The notes under the pieces are model-generated. The model did no database searches and was not told the DNA's origin. It saw only the letters and a list, made by a program, of their open reading frames with translations. From contig CAVVGZ010000008.1 of NCBI GenBank assembly GCA_963747965.1, positions 186,001 to 250,000 on the forward strand: a stretch of DNA of 64,000 nt. The letters run 5' to 3'. Made by a program: the position numbers and the translations under genes. Shown here piece by piece: positions 47,473-57,173 of this stretch. This DNA is from CAVVGZ01 sp963747965. Lineage in GTDB: Bacteria > Chloroflexota > Anaerolineae > Anaerolineales > Anaerolineaceae. Positions within the stretch are counted from its first letter, which is position 1; each line of letters begins with the position of its first letter.

Positions 47473-48735
47473 GATTTCAGCCATTTCATCGGATTAACAC
47501 CCATAATCTTCAGCAGGGAAAATAGGGAAAACCTTGAACGGATATAAAACCCGTAATTCATGGCTTGTCGGACATCTTCCTCAGTGAGGTTGATTTCCGA
47601 CGGGCTGACTGGTCCGCCGGCTAATTCCAGGAGTTTTTCAAGCTCCTCCGGTTCCGGCACCTCGCTTGCATTTTCCAGGATGTCATCCCAATGGGCAATG
47701 ATTTTTTCTTGCATTTCTGGCAGTCCGGATCGGACCATTTCCAGGTAATTGGCCTGTACACCAATCACCTGCTCCCCAATTTCATCATATCCCTTGCGAA
47801 TTAAATCCATTTCCACGTCAACAGAAAGCGGTTCTGCCGACCGGATAAGGGCTGCTGCCTGCTGCCGGTTTAATCTGGCGCAGGTGCTGGTACAGCCTGG
47901 CAGTCAGAACCGTCGCGATACCAACCTTGGTTCCATGAAACACCCCCGGCAGGTTGTGCTTTAACGCTTTGTATTCCCAGTAATGGGAAACGCTGTGCTC
48001 GGCACCCGACGCCGGGCGGGTATTCCCAAAATCCAGCATGCACAGGCCGGTTTCGATTAATGTTTCAATAAGCATCCTGACCGACCCGGTTTTATCGGTA
48101 TGCAGTATTTTTATGGCCTGGGCGCTGTTATCAGCGGCATTTTTAACCCGCCTGGCTACAACCGGATCATACGCCTCTCCCACCAGCAGATTGGCAATGT
48201 GCCATTCCGGCAGGGCAGTGAATTTTCCCAGCATATCCCCAAAACCGGAGGCAATCATCGAGTCCGGTGCTTTGCTCAACGTGTCCAGCCCGGCAAAGAT
48301 GGCTGCAGGCGGCCTGGAATATACGGTCTGTTTCAAGCGGGAAATAGTCAGGGATGAGCCGTTGGCAGTGTATCCATCCATGGATGGGGCCGTTGGCAGG
48401 GATATGAAGTGCATTTTCGTCCGGTAACTGACAAAACGTACCACATCCGTAATCGTCCCGGAACCAACCGCCAGGAAAATTTTGTCATCAGGTTCAACGG
48501 GCAGCAAAACCTGGGTAATTGTCTCTTCATCAGGATGAATTTCATCACCCTGAAGCAGTATGGTTTTAACACCTATCTGGTTGTTGAGGAGTTCTTTTTC
48601 TACCATCAATCCCAGCGCCTGGTAAGTATTCTGGTCTGCCACCAGGATGACAGAGTGGAGTTGGTGTGCTTTTAGGAATTTAAGCAGATCTTCCTTGATA
48701 TCATGGTCGATTTTTATGGTAAGGTCAGCGTTCAT
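47469..48735 (-). CDS. sn-glycerol-1-phosphate dehydrogenase homologue, AraM/EgsA type (frameshifted)
   Basis: Iron-containing-alcohol-dehydrogenase fold enzyme that reduces dihydroxyacetone phosphate to sn-glycerol 1-phosphate. VGSGTITDVVRFVSYR binds NAD. Metal ligands are Asp in ASGFGDMLGKFTALPEW and His in SGAEHSVSHYWE and LPGVFHGTKVGIATV. The C-terminal helix bundle (47816-47469) is in another frame; one base near 47840 restores AALIRSAEPLSVDVEMDLI. Joined length is about 420 residues. Next to a NagD/AraL-like phosphatase, it might provide glyceryl phosphate for prenylated or archaeal-type lipids. Confidence 0.78.
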
Positions 48736-49078
48736 TGCCTCAACCCTTTCTATGGTGGTGTGAATATTTCATGGATTTTTACCCTGCCGGGTCAGCATAA
48801 CCCGTCCAGTAAAAGCCTCTTTTGGTCTGTTCCAACACGCACTGATTGTATCATTAACCTTATCAATGCCGCCCCCAGTCCGCCTGACAATCAATTGGGT
48901 GGTTTGATCTAATTTGCATTCACATTCGCCTGCAATCCTTCTTTAGCAACCTGGAAACCCGCCTGTTTTCTTATAAATTAAAACGAAACCGCATTCCTTT
49001 CATCCTCTCCGGATATCAAATTATTTTTAGCCCGAATGATCGGGTAATTGGCTTTCTAAACCCATTTATAATGGTTGG
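48736..49078. other. divergent intergenic region
   Basis: About 340 bases between the glycerol-1-phosphate dehydrogenase homologue and the TSUP permease; no gene. TATAAT at about 49066-49071 is a likely -10 box for the permease, whose ATG follows within 10 bases, so that mRNA may be nearly leaderless. Confidence 0.35.
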
Positions 49079-49789
49079 ATGTTAACAATCGCAGTAGCAG
49101 CTATTGTTGTTATCGGGGTATTTACCCAGAGCCTGGCCGGTTTCGGTTTTGCTCTTATGGCAATGCCGCTGCTTTCCCCTTTACTGGGTTTAAAAACCGC
49201 CGCTCCACTGTTCGCCCTGCTGGGAACACTGCTAAACATCGTCCTGATTATCCGATATCACCCCTCAATAAATTTCAAGGTCGTCTGGAAGCTTTCCCTG
49301 GTCGCCTGTTTGGCCATCCCTTTGGGAGTGTATCTCCTGGATGGTATTGATCAAGACCTGGCCCTGGTCCTCCTGGGAATTATTGTAATTGCATATTCTC
49401 TGTATGCTCTTTTCCAGTTTAAATTACCTGCACTTGAACACCCTGCCTGGCTTTATGTGGCCGGATTTACCGGGGGAATCCTCGGGGGTATGTTCAACAC
49501 CAACGGTCCCCCGGTCATCATTTACGGACACTGTCGTAAATGGAGTCCGGATGAATTTAAGGTGAATTTGCAGGGCTTTTTCCTGCTCAATAACATTGTG
49601 ATCATTGCCAGCCATGCCTGGCGGAATAACTACACCGCCGAGGTGTTTGGTTACTTCTGGAGTGCCCTGCCTGCCCTCGCTGTCGGAATTGTTGCGGGAA
49701 TGAGTATGGACAAAATCATCACTCCGGATTCCTTCAGGAAGATTGTGCTCTGCCTGCTGCTTATCATCGGCATCCGGCTGGTCATTTGA
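49079..49789 (+). CDS. TSUP-family (TauE/SafE) membrane permease
   Basis: Probable exporter or importer of sulfite or organosulfonates, or another small anion. It has 236 residues with seven or eight helices. The two family repeats are visible: TQSLAGFGFALMAMPLL near the start and AGFTGGILGGMFNTNGPPV in the centre. No enzyme of sulfur metabolism is adjacent, so the anion is unknown. There is no Shine-Dalgarno and a -10 box lies very close to the ATG. Confidence 0.85.
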   Translation: MLTIAVAAIVVIGVFTQSLAGFGFALMAMPLLSPLLGLKTAAPLFALLGTLLNIVLIIRYHPSINFKVVWKLSLVACLAIPLGVYLLDGIDQDLALVLLGIIVIAYSLYALFQFKLPALEHPAWLYVAGFTGGILGGMFNTNGPPVIIYGHCRKWSPDEFKVNLQGFFLLNNIVIIASHAWRNNYTAEVFGYFWSALPALAVGIVAGMSMDKIITPDSFRKIVLCLLLIIGIRLVI

Positions 49790-49984
49790 GTGCTGCCCGA
49801 AAATTATAATTTATTGAAAACTCCTCCAGGTTTAATTGGTAAGCCTATAAGCGCCTCACCAAATCACGGAGGTATTGGATTCCTGCCGGATGTCCTATCA
49901 GGCTCAAAAAAACGTATAATAATAAATAGGAATTCCTTTAGATGATAACTTCCCGAGATCAGGGAAGAAAGAAGAGGTGTACCG

Positions 49985-50977
49985 ATGTTTAAACAATGGT
50001 TGCCCGCTCTGTTGCTTTTGATTATCCTTGCTGGTTGCACCAGTTTCCTGCCCGAGGAACCCACTGCAATTCCTGCTGTCACTGCCACATCGCCGCCCCC
50101 CCAGGCAAAGCCAACAACCATACCCCCTACCAGGACACCCACTCAGGCAGCAACCATCACTGCTACCCTGCCCCAGGCTCCCAAAACAGTCGTGGTGAAT
50201 ACAAATAACTTAAATATGCGCTCTGGTCCTTCCACGCTGTATCAAATCCTCTCCAATTATAAGGAGGGGGTCGAACTGGAAGCATTGTCGCGAACGCCTG
50301 GCGGAGATTGGATAAAGCTCAAAGCACCGGATGGGATAACAGGTTGGATGTCCGAATCGCTTGTGATTTACAATGGTGATGTGTTTGCCCTTCCGGAAGA
50401 GTTCGTTGAGGGAGCTATTTCCCTGCACGGCAAGGTGATGGATGATCAGGGGACACCCATGGATGGGATTGCCCTGGCAGTGACCCGTAATCTGGAAAGT
50501 GGTGCCAACCGGACGGATGTTACCACAACCAGTACAGGAGAATTCTATGTGTTTCTGCCACAAGGCCTCCCTGGAAACTGGCAGGTTTCAATTGTAGGAG
50601 TGGATTGCGAAAGCAGCCTGGTGGATGAAAATTGTAATATTCGCGACCACCTGGTCTATTATGGGAATACATCTGTAACCTTACCGCCTTCATCAACCGT
50701 GGTCATGTTGTTTGAGCTTGCCAGCAGCAAAATATCCGGAAAAATCGTTAATGCCCAGGGTGAACCTGTTGGGAATATCCAGGTGTTTGCCCTGCGCAGC
50801 GATGGAGCCTACAGTTATGCTTTACCGAAAAACAACGGCGAATTTGAGCTTCCTGCTTCTCCAGGAAAATGGGAAGTTTACGCAATCAGTTATAACCCTC
50901 GCCTTGAAGGTAAACGGGTGCCATTGGAGATTGAAACAGGCGTATCACCCAAATCAGTTGAAATCACCGCCCCATAA
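49985..50977 (+). CDS. lipoprotein with SH3b and carboxypeptidase-regulatory-like domains
   Basis: Surface lipoprotein of 330 residues. Signal peptide with lipobox LILAGC, a Thr/Pro-rich linker to about residue 65, and a bacterial SH3 domain at about 68-130 (NLNMRSGPSTLYQIL, GDWIKLKAPDGITGWM). Two beta-sandwich repeats of the CarboxypepD_reg/CNA-B kind follow (SLHGKVMDDQGTPMDGI and KISGKIVNAQGEPVGNIQV). It probably binds the cell wall or a surface glycan; no enzymatic motif. GAGGTG lies 5-6 bases before the ATG. Confidence 0.82.
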   Translation: MFKQWLPALLLLIILAGCTSFLPEEPTAIPAVTATSPPPQAKPTTIPPTRTPTQAATITATLPQAPKTVVVNTNNLNMRSGPSTLYQILSNYKEGVELEALSRTPGGDWIKLKAPDGITGWMSESLVIYNGDVFALPEEFVEGAISLHGKVMDDQGTPMDGIALAVTRNLESGANRTDVTTTSTGEFYVFLPQGLPGNWQVSIVGVDCESSLVDENCNIRDHLVYYGNTSVTLPPSSTVVMLFELASSKISGKIVNAQGEPVGNIQVFALRSDGAYSYALPKNNGEFELPASPGKWEVYAISYNPRLEGKRVPLEIETGVSPKSVEITAP

Positions 50978-51207
50978 CCGGACTCCGGCCTGAAATACCA
51001 TGCTATCCCTGGTTTTACCGCCGCCAGGAATACCTATCTGCTATAAATCTGCTTACGGGATGAGAATTTTCGACATCCGGGATATATAATAGATTTTAAC
51101 TCCCGGATGGAATCCCCGAAATATTGGACCTGATCCAATGGAAACAGACACCCCCGAAATGTCGGGCGGATAAAGCTGCTATTTAGAGAATCAAGAAAAG
51201 GTTTTGC

Positions 51208-52071
51208 TCAGGGTTTTAATTTTTTCGTTGGTTTTTGGGCCAAATTATCATGGGCTTGCTTGATCTCCCGCATAATTTGTGCTTGCCGGTGAGTGATGAA
51301 ATGTGCAATATTTCCTTTGGAAGCATCTTCTGGATTTATCCTGATCCCGATTCGATGCCTTCTGCATTCCATATCTTTATTGATATTTGCAATTACACCA
51401 TTAACAGAAATTTTGATAGTTTCATTATCTGACTGCCAATCAATTTGTTCAAGGCAGGGTAGATTTCCTTCTTCCAAACGGACAGAGTGGTGCACCTTCG
51501 GAACATCTTTCTTTTTCGGTCCGCTCTTCTGGGGAGATTTTTTTTGCCTGACCCCTGGAAGGTCTAATTCAACGTGAACTTTTTCGCCCTTCTGAAAATT
51601 TTCGGGTAAAAGGATATCCAGGTGAGTGAAAAAGCCCATCCCATCCAGGGATAAATCTGCCAGTTCACCCGGGAAGGCTTGAAGGCTTTCGTGCATAGTT
51701 ATTAATCCTTCAATTGTCTTCTCCGGAATCACCCGTACCTGTGTTCTTGCGCCTATCCTGCCGCTGGCGTATTCAAAATCACCAAGAACACTTTCGTTGC
51801 GCAGGAAGTCAACATCCTGAACCTTTGCATTGACAATTTTTGGAAGGAAAAGGCTCTGGACATGGGTTCTCCCTTCATAATTCAGGCATACAATTTGGTA
51901 TTTCTCAGTCCGGAATAACGCCGATTTATCTGCAACTTCAATTATTTTTGCTTCATAAGAAATGGGCACACCCTTATATACATTTAACAGTCGGACATCT
52001 TTATAACTGTCCGCCAGCTGCCTGAACACCATCAGGATTTCATAGTTTTCAATCCTCTTTGTTTCCTGCAT
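51208..52071 (-). CDS. PilZ-domain protein, probable cyclic-di-GMP receptor
   Basis: Cytoplasmic protein of 287 residues with an N-terminal YcgR-like beta domain (to about 105) and a PilZ domain. The c-di-GMP motifs are RTQVR (Arg109 and Arg113) and DLSLDG (Asp139, Ser141). The protein continues with a Lys-rich insertion (VRQKKSPQKSGPKKKD) and ends in a long helix that carries a basic tail. The insertion inside the barrel is unusual. No flagellar or cellulose genes are nearby, so the output is unknown. Start GCATAAATTT region: ATG 52071. Confidence 0.78.
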   Translation of the reverse strand: MQETKRIENYEILMVFRQLADSYKDVRLLNVYKGVPISYEAKIIEVADKSALFRTEKYQIVCLNYEGRTHVQSLFLPKIVNAKVQDVDFLRNESVLGDFEYASGRIGARTQVRVIPEKTIEGLITMHESLQAFPGELADLSLDGMGFFTHLDILLPENFQKGEKVHVELDLPGVRQKKSPQKSGPKKKDVPKVHHSVRLEEGNLPCLEQIDWQSDNETIKISVNGVIANINKDMECRRHRIGIRINPEDASKGNIAHFITHRQAQIMREIKQAHDNLAQKPTKKLKP

Positions 52072-52265
52072 AAATTTTATTATGGCATATTTTATGGTTC
52101 CTTGTCAACGAAATCACCACCTTTTTTTGAGCACCGCCTTTTATTTGGGCATTTGGACTGATTGTTTAACTGATAAAATGAATTCCTCTATACAAAAACC
52201 CTGCTGGGTCATAAAATTATCCAGCAAATATTTTCGCACCCTTAAATGATTTATTATCACTTAAA

Positions 52266-53996
52266 ATGAATCTCCCATCTGCAATTGAAGATTTTCAAAA
52301 AGCACACCGTAAAGCCGACCTGGAACAAATCCTTGGTTTCATAACCGGCAAATCAAACTACTTGCTCTCTTATAACGAAGTCCTGGAAAAACTGCATGAA
52401 AAAAGCAGGAAGGCTTTGGGGCTGCAGAATATACCCCTGGATGCTGTTACTGGCAGTGTCGGGCGTTACCGGGATTTTAACCGCAGCTTCCTTCCCCGTT
52501 CAGCCAACATTGAAGACCGTTGGGCGCAAGTGAAAGTTGCTATGACCAGCTTTAGGGGTGTTCCCCCCATTGAAGTCTATAAAATTGGTGAGGTTTATTT
52601 TGTGCTGGATGGAAATCACCGGGTTTCTGTGGCACGCGAGATGGGTCACAAATCAATCCAGGCGTATGTGACGGAGATTAAAACCCTTGTACCGCTGACC
52701 TCCGACACAACCCCTGAGAAAATTGTCCTTATGGAGGAACAGGCCGATTTCCTCGAAGTCACACAATTAGATATTCTCCGGCCGGAGGCAAATATTAATC
52801 TGACAGCCCCCGGCATGTACCAGAGACTGTTGGATCACATAAAAACACATCATTATTTCATGGGCATTGACAGGCAGCAGGAAATCCCTTTCAAAGAAGC
52901 TGTGGTTCATTGGTTTGATGAGGTTTATCTCCCCTTACAGAACCTGATCCAGCGCCTGGGTATCCTGCGCGACTTTCCCGGTCGTACCGAAACCGATATG
53001 TATTTATGGATCATGGAATATCACTCTAAACTGCAAAAAGAATTGGGCTGGCAGATTGAACCTGTTGATGCTGCGGACAGCCTGGTGGAACGTTTCAGCA
53101 GCCGTACTCGTTGGAAGATTAACAAATTCTGGGACGGCTTTATTGACTTCATTACATTTGGCTTATTTGAAGCTGGTCCTGCTCCTGGCGAATGGCGTCA
53201 GCGTTATGAAAAAAGGATGAGACCTGTAGAAGAAAATTCCCTTTTTCATAATATCCTTGTCCCAATCAGGGAGGAGATAGAAAACTGGCAGCCTCTCGAT
53301 CAGGCACTAATAATCGCCCGGAAGGAAAAATCCAGGATTTTCGGACTTCATATTGTCAGCACCCAGGCTGCTTGTTGTGATGAAAATTCGGACAGGTTGA
53401 AAGATCGCTTTCAGAAGCATTGTGAAGAGCAAGGCATTCATGGATCTCTGGCAGTTGAAACCGGTTCCGTGACGTCCCTTATCGTTGAACGCACCCGCTG
53501 GACAGATTTGGTGTCTATTAAGCTAACCCATCCGCCAGAACCACAGCCAATTTCAAAATTGCGTTCCGGGATTCACACCCTCATTCAACGCAGCGGAAGG
53601 CCCCTCCTGGTTGTACCTGACCAACCAACTGCCATGCAAAATGCCTTGTTGGCTTTTGACGGAAGTCCAAAAGCCAGGGAGGCTTTATATCTGGCGGCAT
53701 ACTTTTCCATGATCTGGAGCATAAATCTATCGGTTGTCAGTGTTCTGAGCCAGCAGACAAATGAAAATACCCAGGCCTTTGCCAGGGACTATTTAATGGC
53801 GCGCAATATAGATGCAAATTACTTCATTGAACCCGGTCCGAACGCAGAGGGAATCCTGCGTGTCGCAGATAACCGCTCCAGCGATTTTATAATCATGGGA
53901 AGCTATGGTTTTAATCCCTTTATGGAAGTCATGCTCGGAAGCACCATTGATCAGCTGCTGGTGAATACGCGGATTCCGGTGTTAATCTGCCGCTAA
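52266..53996 (+). CDS. ParB/Srx-like domain fused to tandem universal stress domains
   Basis: Three-part protein of 576 residues. The N-terminal part (about 55-150) has a ParB/sulfiredoxin-like core with IPLDAVTGSVGRY and FVLDGNHRVSVAREMG, the nucleotide-binding loop of that fold. A central helical region follows (about 160-320). Two universal-stress-protein domains end it (about 328-452 and 455-576); the second has the ATP-binding GSYGFNPFMEVMLGSTIDQLL. The first USP domain looks degenerate. Actinobacteria and Chloroflexota carry related stand-alone proteins, and no function is established. It stands alone on its strand. Nucleotide sensing is inference. Confidence 0.75.
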   Translation: MNLPSAIEDFQKAHRKADLEQILGFITGKSNYLLSYNEVLEKLHEKSRKALGLQNIPLDAVTGSVGRYRDFNRSFLPRSANIEDRWAQVKVAMTSFRGVPPIEVYKIGEVYFVLDGNHRVSVAREMGHKSIQAYVTEIKTLVPLTSDTTPEKIVLMEEQADFLEVTQLDILRPEANINLTAPGMYQRLLDHIKTHHYFMGIDRQQEIPFKEAVVHWFDEVYLPLQNLIQRLGILRDFPGRTETDMYLWIMEYHSKLQKELGWQIEPVDAADSLVERFSSRTRWKINKFWDGFIDFITFGLFEAGPAPGEWRQRYEKRMRPVEENSLFHNILVPIREEIENWQPLDQALIIARKEKSRIFGLHIVSTQAACCDENSDRLKDRFQKHCEEQGIHGSLAVETGSVTSLIVERTRWTDLVSIKLTHPPEPQPISKLRSGIHTLIQRSGRPLLVVPDQPTAMQNALLAFDGSPKAREALYLAAYFSMIWSINLSVVSVLSQQTNENTQAFARDYLMARNIDANYFIEPGPNAEGILRVADNRSSDFIIMGSYGFNPFMEVMLGSTIDQLLVNTRIPVLICR

Positions 53997-54048
53997 GCAC
54001 TGCAGCCCATCCGGAATTCCAGGCATACCCATTCCGCACTATTTGCTT

Positions 54049-54945
54049 TCAATTCAAGCCTTCATCTAAATCCCATATGCGGATAAAACCGTCAGCGGCT
54101 GCATTCGCCAGCCAGCGTCCGTCCGGTGAGAAAGCCAGTCCGTATAAACCTCTTAATTGGATGTCGAAACGGTCCATTATGGTCGCCATTTCCAGCATCC
54201 ATAACTGCAGGCGCATTTCCATTGATACGGCCAGTATCTTCCCATCCGGCGAAATCGCCATTGCCTGGGGAGTCCCGCCCAATTCTTCCGGGAAAAGTCC
54301 ATAATGGATCGCCTGCGATCTGGCATGCCGCAGGATTAGAGATCCATCCACACCGCTTGAAAGCAGCCAGCGTCCGTCAGCTGAATAGTCAAGTGCAACC
54401 ACCCCCATGGATTGGTCTCTAAACCGGGCGTCCTGCCTGAAATTATCCATCCTCCAGAGAATCATTGTGCCATCCAGGCTCCCGCTTGCCAGCACTGTAT
54501 CGTCTAAAGAAAAATCAAGCGTCATGACATACTTGATGTGTCCGTTTAATACCGCCAGTTCATCCCCGCTTCTTGTATCCCATACACGAACGGTTTTGTC
54601 ATAAGATGCTGAAGCAGCTTTATTCCCGTCATGAGTCACCGCCAGGGCAGCGACTTTGCCGGTATGGCCGCTGAGAGTCCTTAAAGCCTTTCCATCCAGC
54701 AGGGACCAGGTGAGTATGGATCCATCCGTGCAGCCGCCTGCCAGGATATCGGCATTTTTAAAATAGGCCAGGCTATTAACCCCTTCCGCATGGCTCTCAA
54801 GGACATTCACCTGCTTCCAATCACCCACCGACCAGACCCGCACAGCACTCCCTGTACCGGAGGAGATCAAATAACGGCAATCAGGGGTAAATATCACCGA
54901 CGATGCCGGTTTTTGATGGTCAAGCAGGATACCGGGGTTTTTCAT
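54049..54945 (-). CDS. WD40 repeat protein, seven-bladed propeller
   Basis: 298-residue protein made almost wholly of seven WD40 blades; examples are KTVRVWDT, GTMILWRM and GFIRIWDL, with GHTGKVAALAVTHDG and GHIKYVMTLDF linkers. The blades are complete and the protein is just long enough to close one propeller. No signal peptide or enzymatic domain, so it is a cytoplasmic scaffold or regulator of unknown partner. Next on the same strand, about 20 bases upstream, is peptidase T, suggesting co-transcription. Confidence 0.85.
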   Translation of the reverse strand: MKNPGILLDHQKPASSVIFTPDCRYLISSGTGSAVRVWSVGDWKQVNVLESHAEGVNSLAYFKNADILAGGCTDGSILTWSLLDGKALRTLSGHTGKVAALAVTHDGNKAASASYDKTVRVWDTRSGDELAVLNGHIKYVMTLDFSLDDTVLASGSLDGTMILWRMDNFRQDARFRDQSMGVVALDYSADGRWLLSSGVDGSLILRHARSQAIHYGLFPEELGGTPQAMAISPDGKILAVSMEMRLQLWMLEMATIMDRFDIQLRGLYGLAFSPDGRWLANAAADGFIRIWDLDEGLN

Positions 54946-54967
54946 GGTTTATCACTCCTCCGGTTGT

Positions 54968-56248
54968 TCACAGGCAGCCTGTTGCTTCATAATCCAGGTT
55001 ATCAGCTGTACATGTGTCCAGATAGGTTATACAGACATTCAATTCGGCAATCTTCACAATCACTTCAACTGCTTTATCAAGGGATTCAACAGGGAGGTAT
55101 TCATACTTTCCGTGGAAGTTGTGGCCTCCGGTAAAAAGGTTGGGTGTAGGCAGGCCCTTATTGGATAATTTCGCCCCATCCGTCCCGCCGCGGATTGGGT
55201 GTACGATGGGTTCAACTCCAACCGAACGTATCGCCTTCTCCGCAAGTTCAACCACATGCATAACCGGCAGGATGAAGTCCCGCATGTTGTAATATTGGTC
55301 TCTTATCAGCAGAGTGCCAATTCCAGCCCCATATTTGGATTTAAGGAAGTCGAATGCAGCTTCAAGCAGCTTTTTCCTGGCTTCAAACTTTTCCAGGTTA
55401 AAGTCTCGAATGGTGTAGTGCATTTTGCATTCTTCAACCGCCCCATGGATTGAGTAGAGGTGGAAAAAACCCTCATAATGTTCTGTATGTTCCGGGCGCT
55501 GTTCTGCTGGCAGCATGGCATTGAATTCCATGGCTACCTTGATGGCATTGACCATTTTATTTTTCGCCCCTCCCGGATGTACACTCCTGCCGGAAAAAGT
55601 GATGTGAGCCTCAGCGGCATTAAAATTTTCGTATTCCAGCTCTCCGACCTCACCGCCGTCGATCGTGTAGGCAAAATCTGCTCCAAACTTCTGGATATCA
55701 AAATGTTCCACACCATCGCCAATTTCTTCGTCCGGGGTGAAAGCCACCTTGATTTTTCCATGGCGGATCTCTGGATGAGCAGTCAGGTATTCCATCGCCG
55801 CCATTATGGCTGCCACACCGGCTTTATCGTCGGCCCCAAGCAGCGTGGTGCCATCAGTAGTAATGAGCGTCTGGCCGGTATAATTGACCAGTTCGGGAAA
55901 ATCAGCCGGGGAGAGCACCATCTTCATCTCCTCATTGAGCACGATATCCCCTCCCTGGTAATTTTCAATAATGTGCGGGTTTAAGCATCTGCCGGGCATG
56001 TCCGGGATGGTATCCATATGTGCAATAAAACCAATCACCGGTGCGCTTGTCTGCACATTGGCTGGAAGGGTTGCCATCACAATCCCGCTTTCCTCCAGGG
56101 TAATGTCCTGCAGTCCCAGCTGGGCTAATTCGTCTACGAGCAAATTTGCCAGGTCCAGCTGCCTGGCAGTGCTTGGCACAGTGCCGGAACCATTTTCACA
56201 ACTTGTATCAATACGGATGTATTGCAAAAATCTATCTGCTGCATTCAT
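54968..56248 (-). CDS. pepT: peptidase T (tripeptide aminopeptidase)
   Basis: Di-zinc M20B aminopeptidase releasing N-terminal residues from tripeptides in the cytosol. Zinc-site motifs appear in order: GFIAHMDTIPD, LLGADDKAGVAAIM, VAFTPDEEIGDGVEHFD, YTIDGGEVGELEYENFNAA and HPIRGGTDGAKLS, with GHNFHGKYEYLP near the end. 426 residues; Escherichia coli PepT has 408. The N terminus AADRFLQYIRIDTSC is typical. Intact gene, upstream of the WD40 gene. Confidence 0.93.
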   Translation of the reverse strand: MNAADRFLQYIRIDTSCENGSGTVPSTARQLDLANLLVDELAQLGLQDITLEESGIVMATLPANVQTSAPVIGFIAHMDTIPDMPGRCLNPHIIENYQGGDIVLNEEMKMVLSPADFPELVNYTGQTLITTDGTTLLGADDKAGVAAIMAAMEYLTAHPEIRHGKIKVAFTPDEEIGDGVEHFDIQKFGADFAYTIDGGEVGELEYENFNAAEAHITFSGRSVHPGGAKNKMVNAIKVAMEFNAMLPAEQRPEHTEHYEGFFHLYSIHGAVEECKMHYTIRDFNLEKFEARKKLLEAAFDFLKSKYGAGIGTLLIRDQYYNMRDFILPVMHVVELAEKAIRSVGVEPIVHPIRGGTDGAKLSNKGLPTPNLFTGGHNFHGKYEYLPVESLDKAVEVIVKIAELNVCITYLDTCTADNLDYEATGCL

Positions 56249-56306
56249 TAATATTCACCTCGAAGAATGGATAATTTTTGATCGGTCTAATGGGATTAAG
56301 CATCCC

Positions 56307-57116
56307 TCAACTCGAATAATTTCTTTTGAGAAAACGAATGATCGCATCCCGGCTCATAGATACATAAATCCCTGCATCGACGGTTTTGGCAGGGACTTCA
56401 ACCAGGATTGCCTTTGGAATTGCCTGTGAAAGCCGTCTTGCAAACGCATACGGGTGCACATAGTCCTCCTTGCATCCGATCACCAGGGTCGCAGCGGATA
56501 TTTTCTCCCATTCCTGGGGGTTGCTGTTGGGAACATCCCATGGTAATTTCTCATACCGCACAACCCTCTCTGCTGCTCCGGCCTGCATAAATTCATTCTC
56601 CATCATCACCAGGACCTGGGGTTTTTCTTTTTGAAGCAGCACATATTCAGGGGAAAGGCGGAACTCCCTGAGTCCCTGTTCTGCGCCAAAATCCCGCAAA
56701 TACCGGGCGATAATCGCAAAATGTTTCAGGTTGTCCGGGTTCGGCTGGTCCAGCCAGGCCGGACGCACCAGGACCAATCCGCTTATCCGTTCAGGGTAGC
56801 GGATGGCCAGGTTCATGGCAATCCCCGCCCCCATCGAAATACCGCCCGCCGCAAATGCACGGATTCCCAACCTGTCCATAAGCGCAGCCACATCATCCGC
56901 AAAATCCGAGAAGGAAATTTTTCCCGGGTCGCCGACTGGAACAGTCTGCCCGTGGCCCCGGCAATCCAGTGAGATGATGCGGATCCCCTCTTCCGGCTGA
57001 ATTAATTCAGCCGCATGGGTTTGGTCCCTGCCCAGCCCATGTTCAAAAACAAGTGGGATCCCATTTCCTTCATCCGTATAATAAAATCGGATACTGTCGT
57101 GCTCAAAGACAGGCAT
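56307..57116 (-). CDS. alpha/beta hydrolase
   Basis: Hydrolase-fold protein of 269 residues. The oxyanion segment FEHGLGRDQTHAAEL, the nucleophile elbow GGISMGAGIAMNLA (GxSxG) and the acid Asp in VIGCKEDYVHPYAFA are present. The catalytic His expected about 25 residues later is not visible: VEVPAKTVDAGIYVSM has none. It may be impaired, use another base, or differ from the canonical triad. Substrate unknown; esterase and dienelactone-hydrolase-like roles are possible. It lies between pepT and the PIG-L gene on one strand with gaps of about 55 bases. Confidence 0.75.
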   Translation of the reverse strand: MPVFEHDSIRFYYTDEGNGIPLVFEHGLGRDQTHAAELIQPEEGIRIISLDCRGHGQTVPVGDPGKISFSDFADDVAALMDRLGIRAFAAGGISMGAGIAMNLAIRYPERISGLVLVRPAWLDQPNPDNLKHFAIIARYLRDFGAEQGLREFRLSPEYVLLQKEKPQVLVMMENEFMQAGAAERVVRYEKLPWDVPNSNPQEWEKISAATLVIGCKEDYVHPYAFARRLSQAIPKAILVEVPAKTVDAGIYVSMSRDAIIRFLKRNYSS

Positions 57117-57173
57117 AATGCTTCCTTTCCAGCGGAAAATTAATTCTGGATGAATTGGATTTTTGGATTATTC

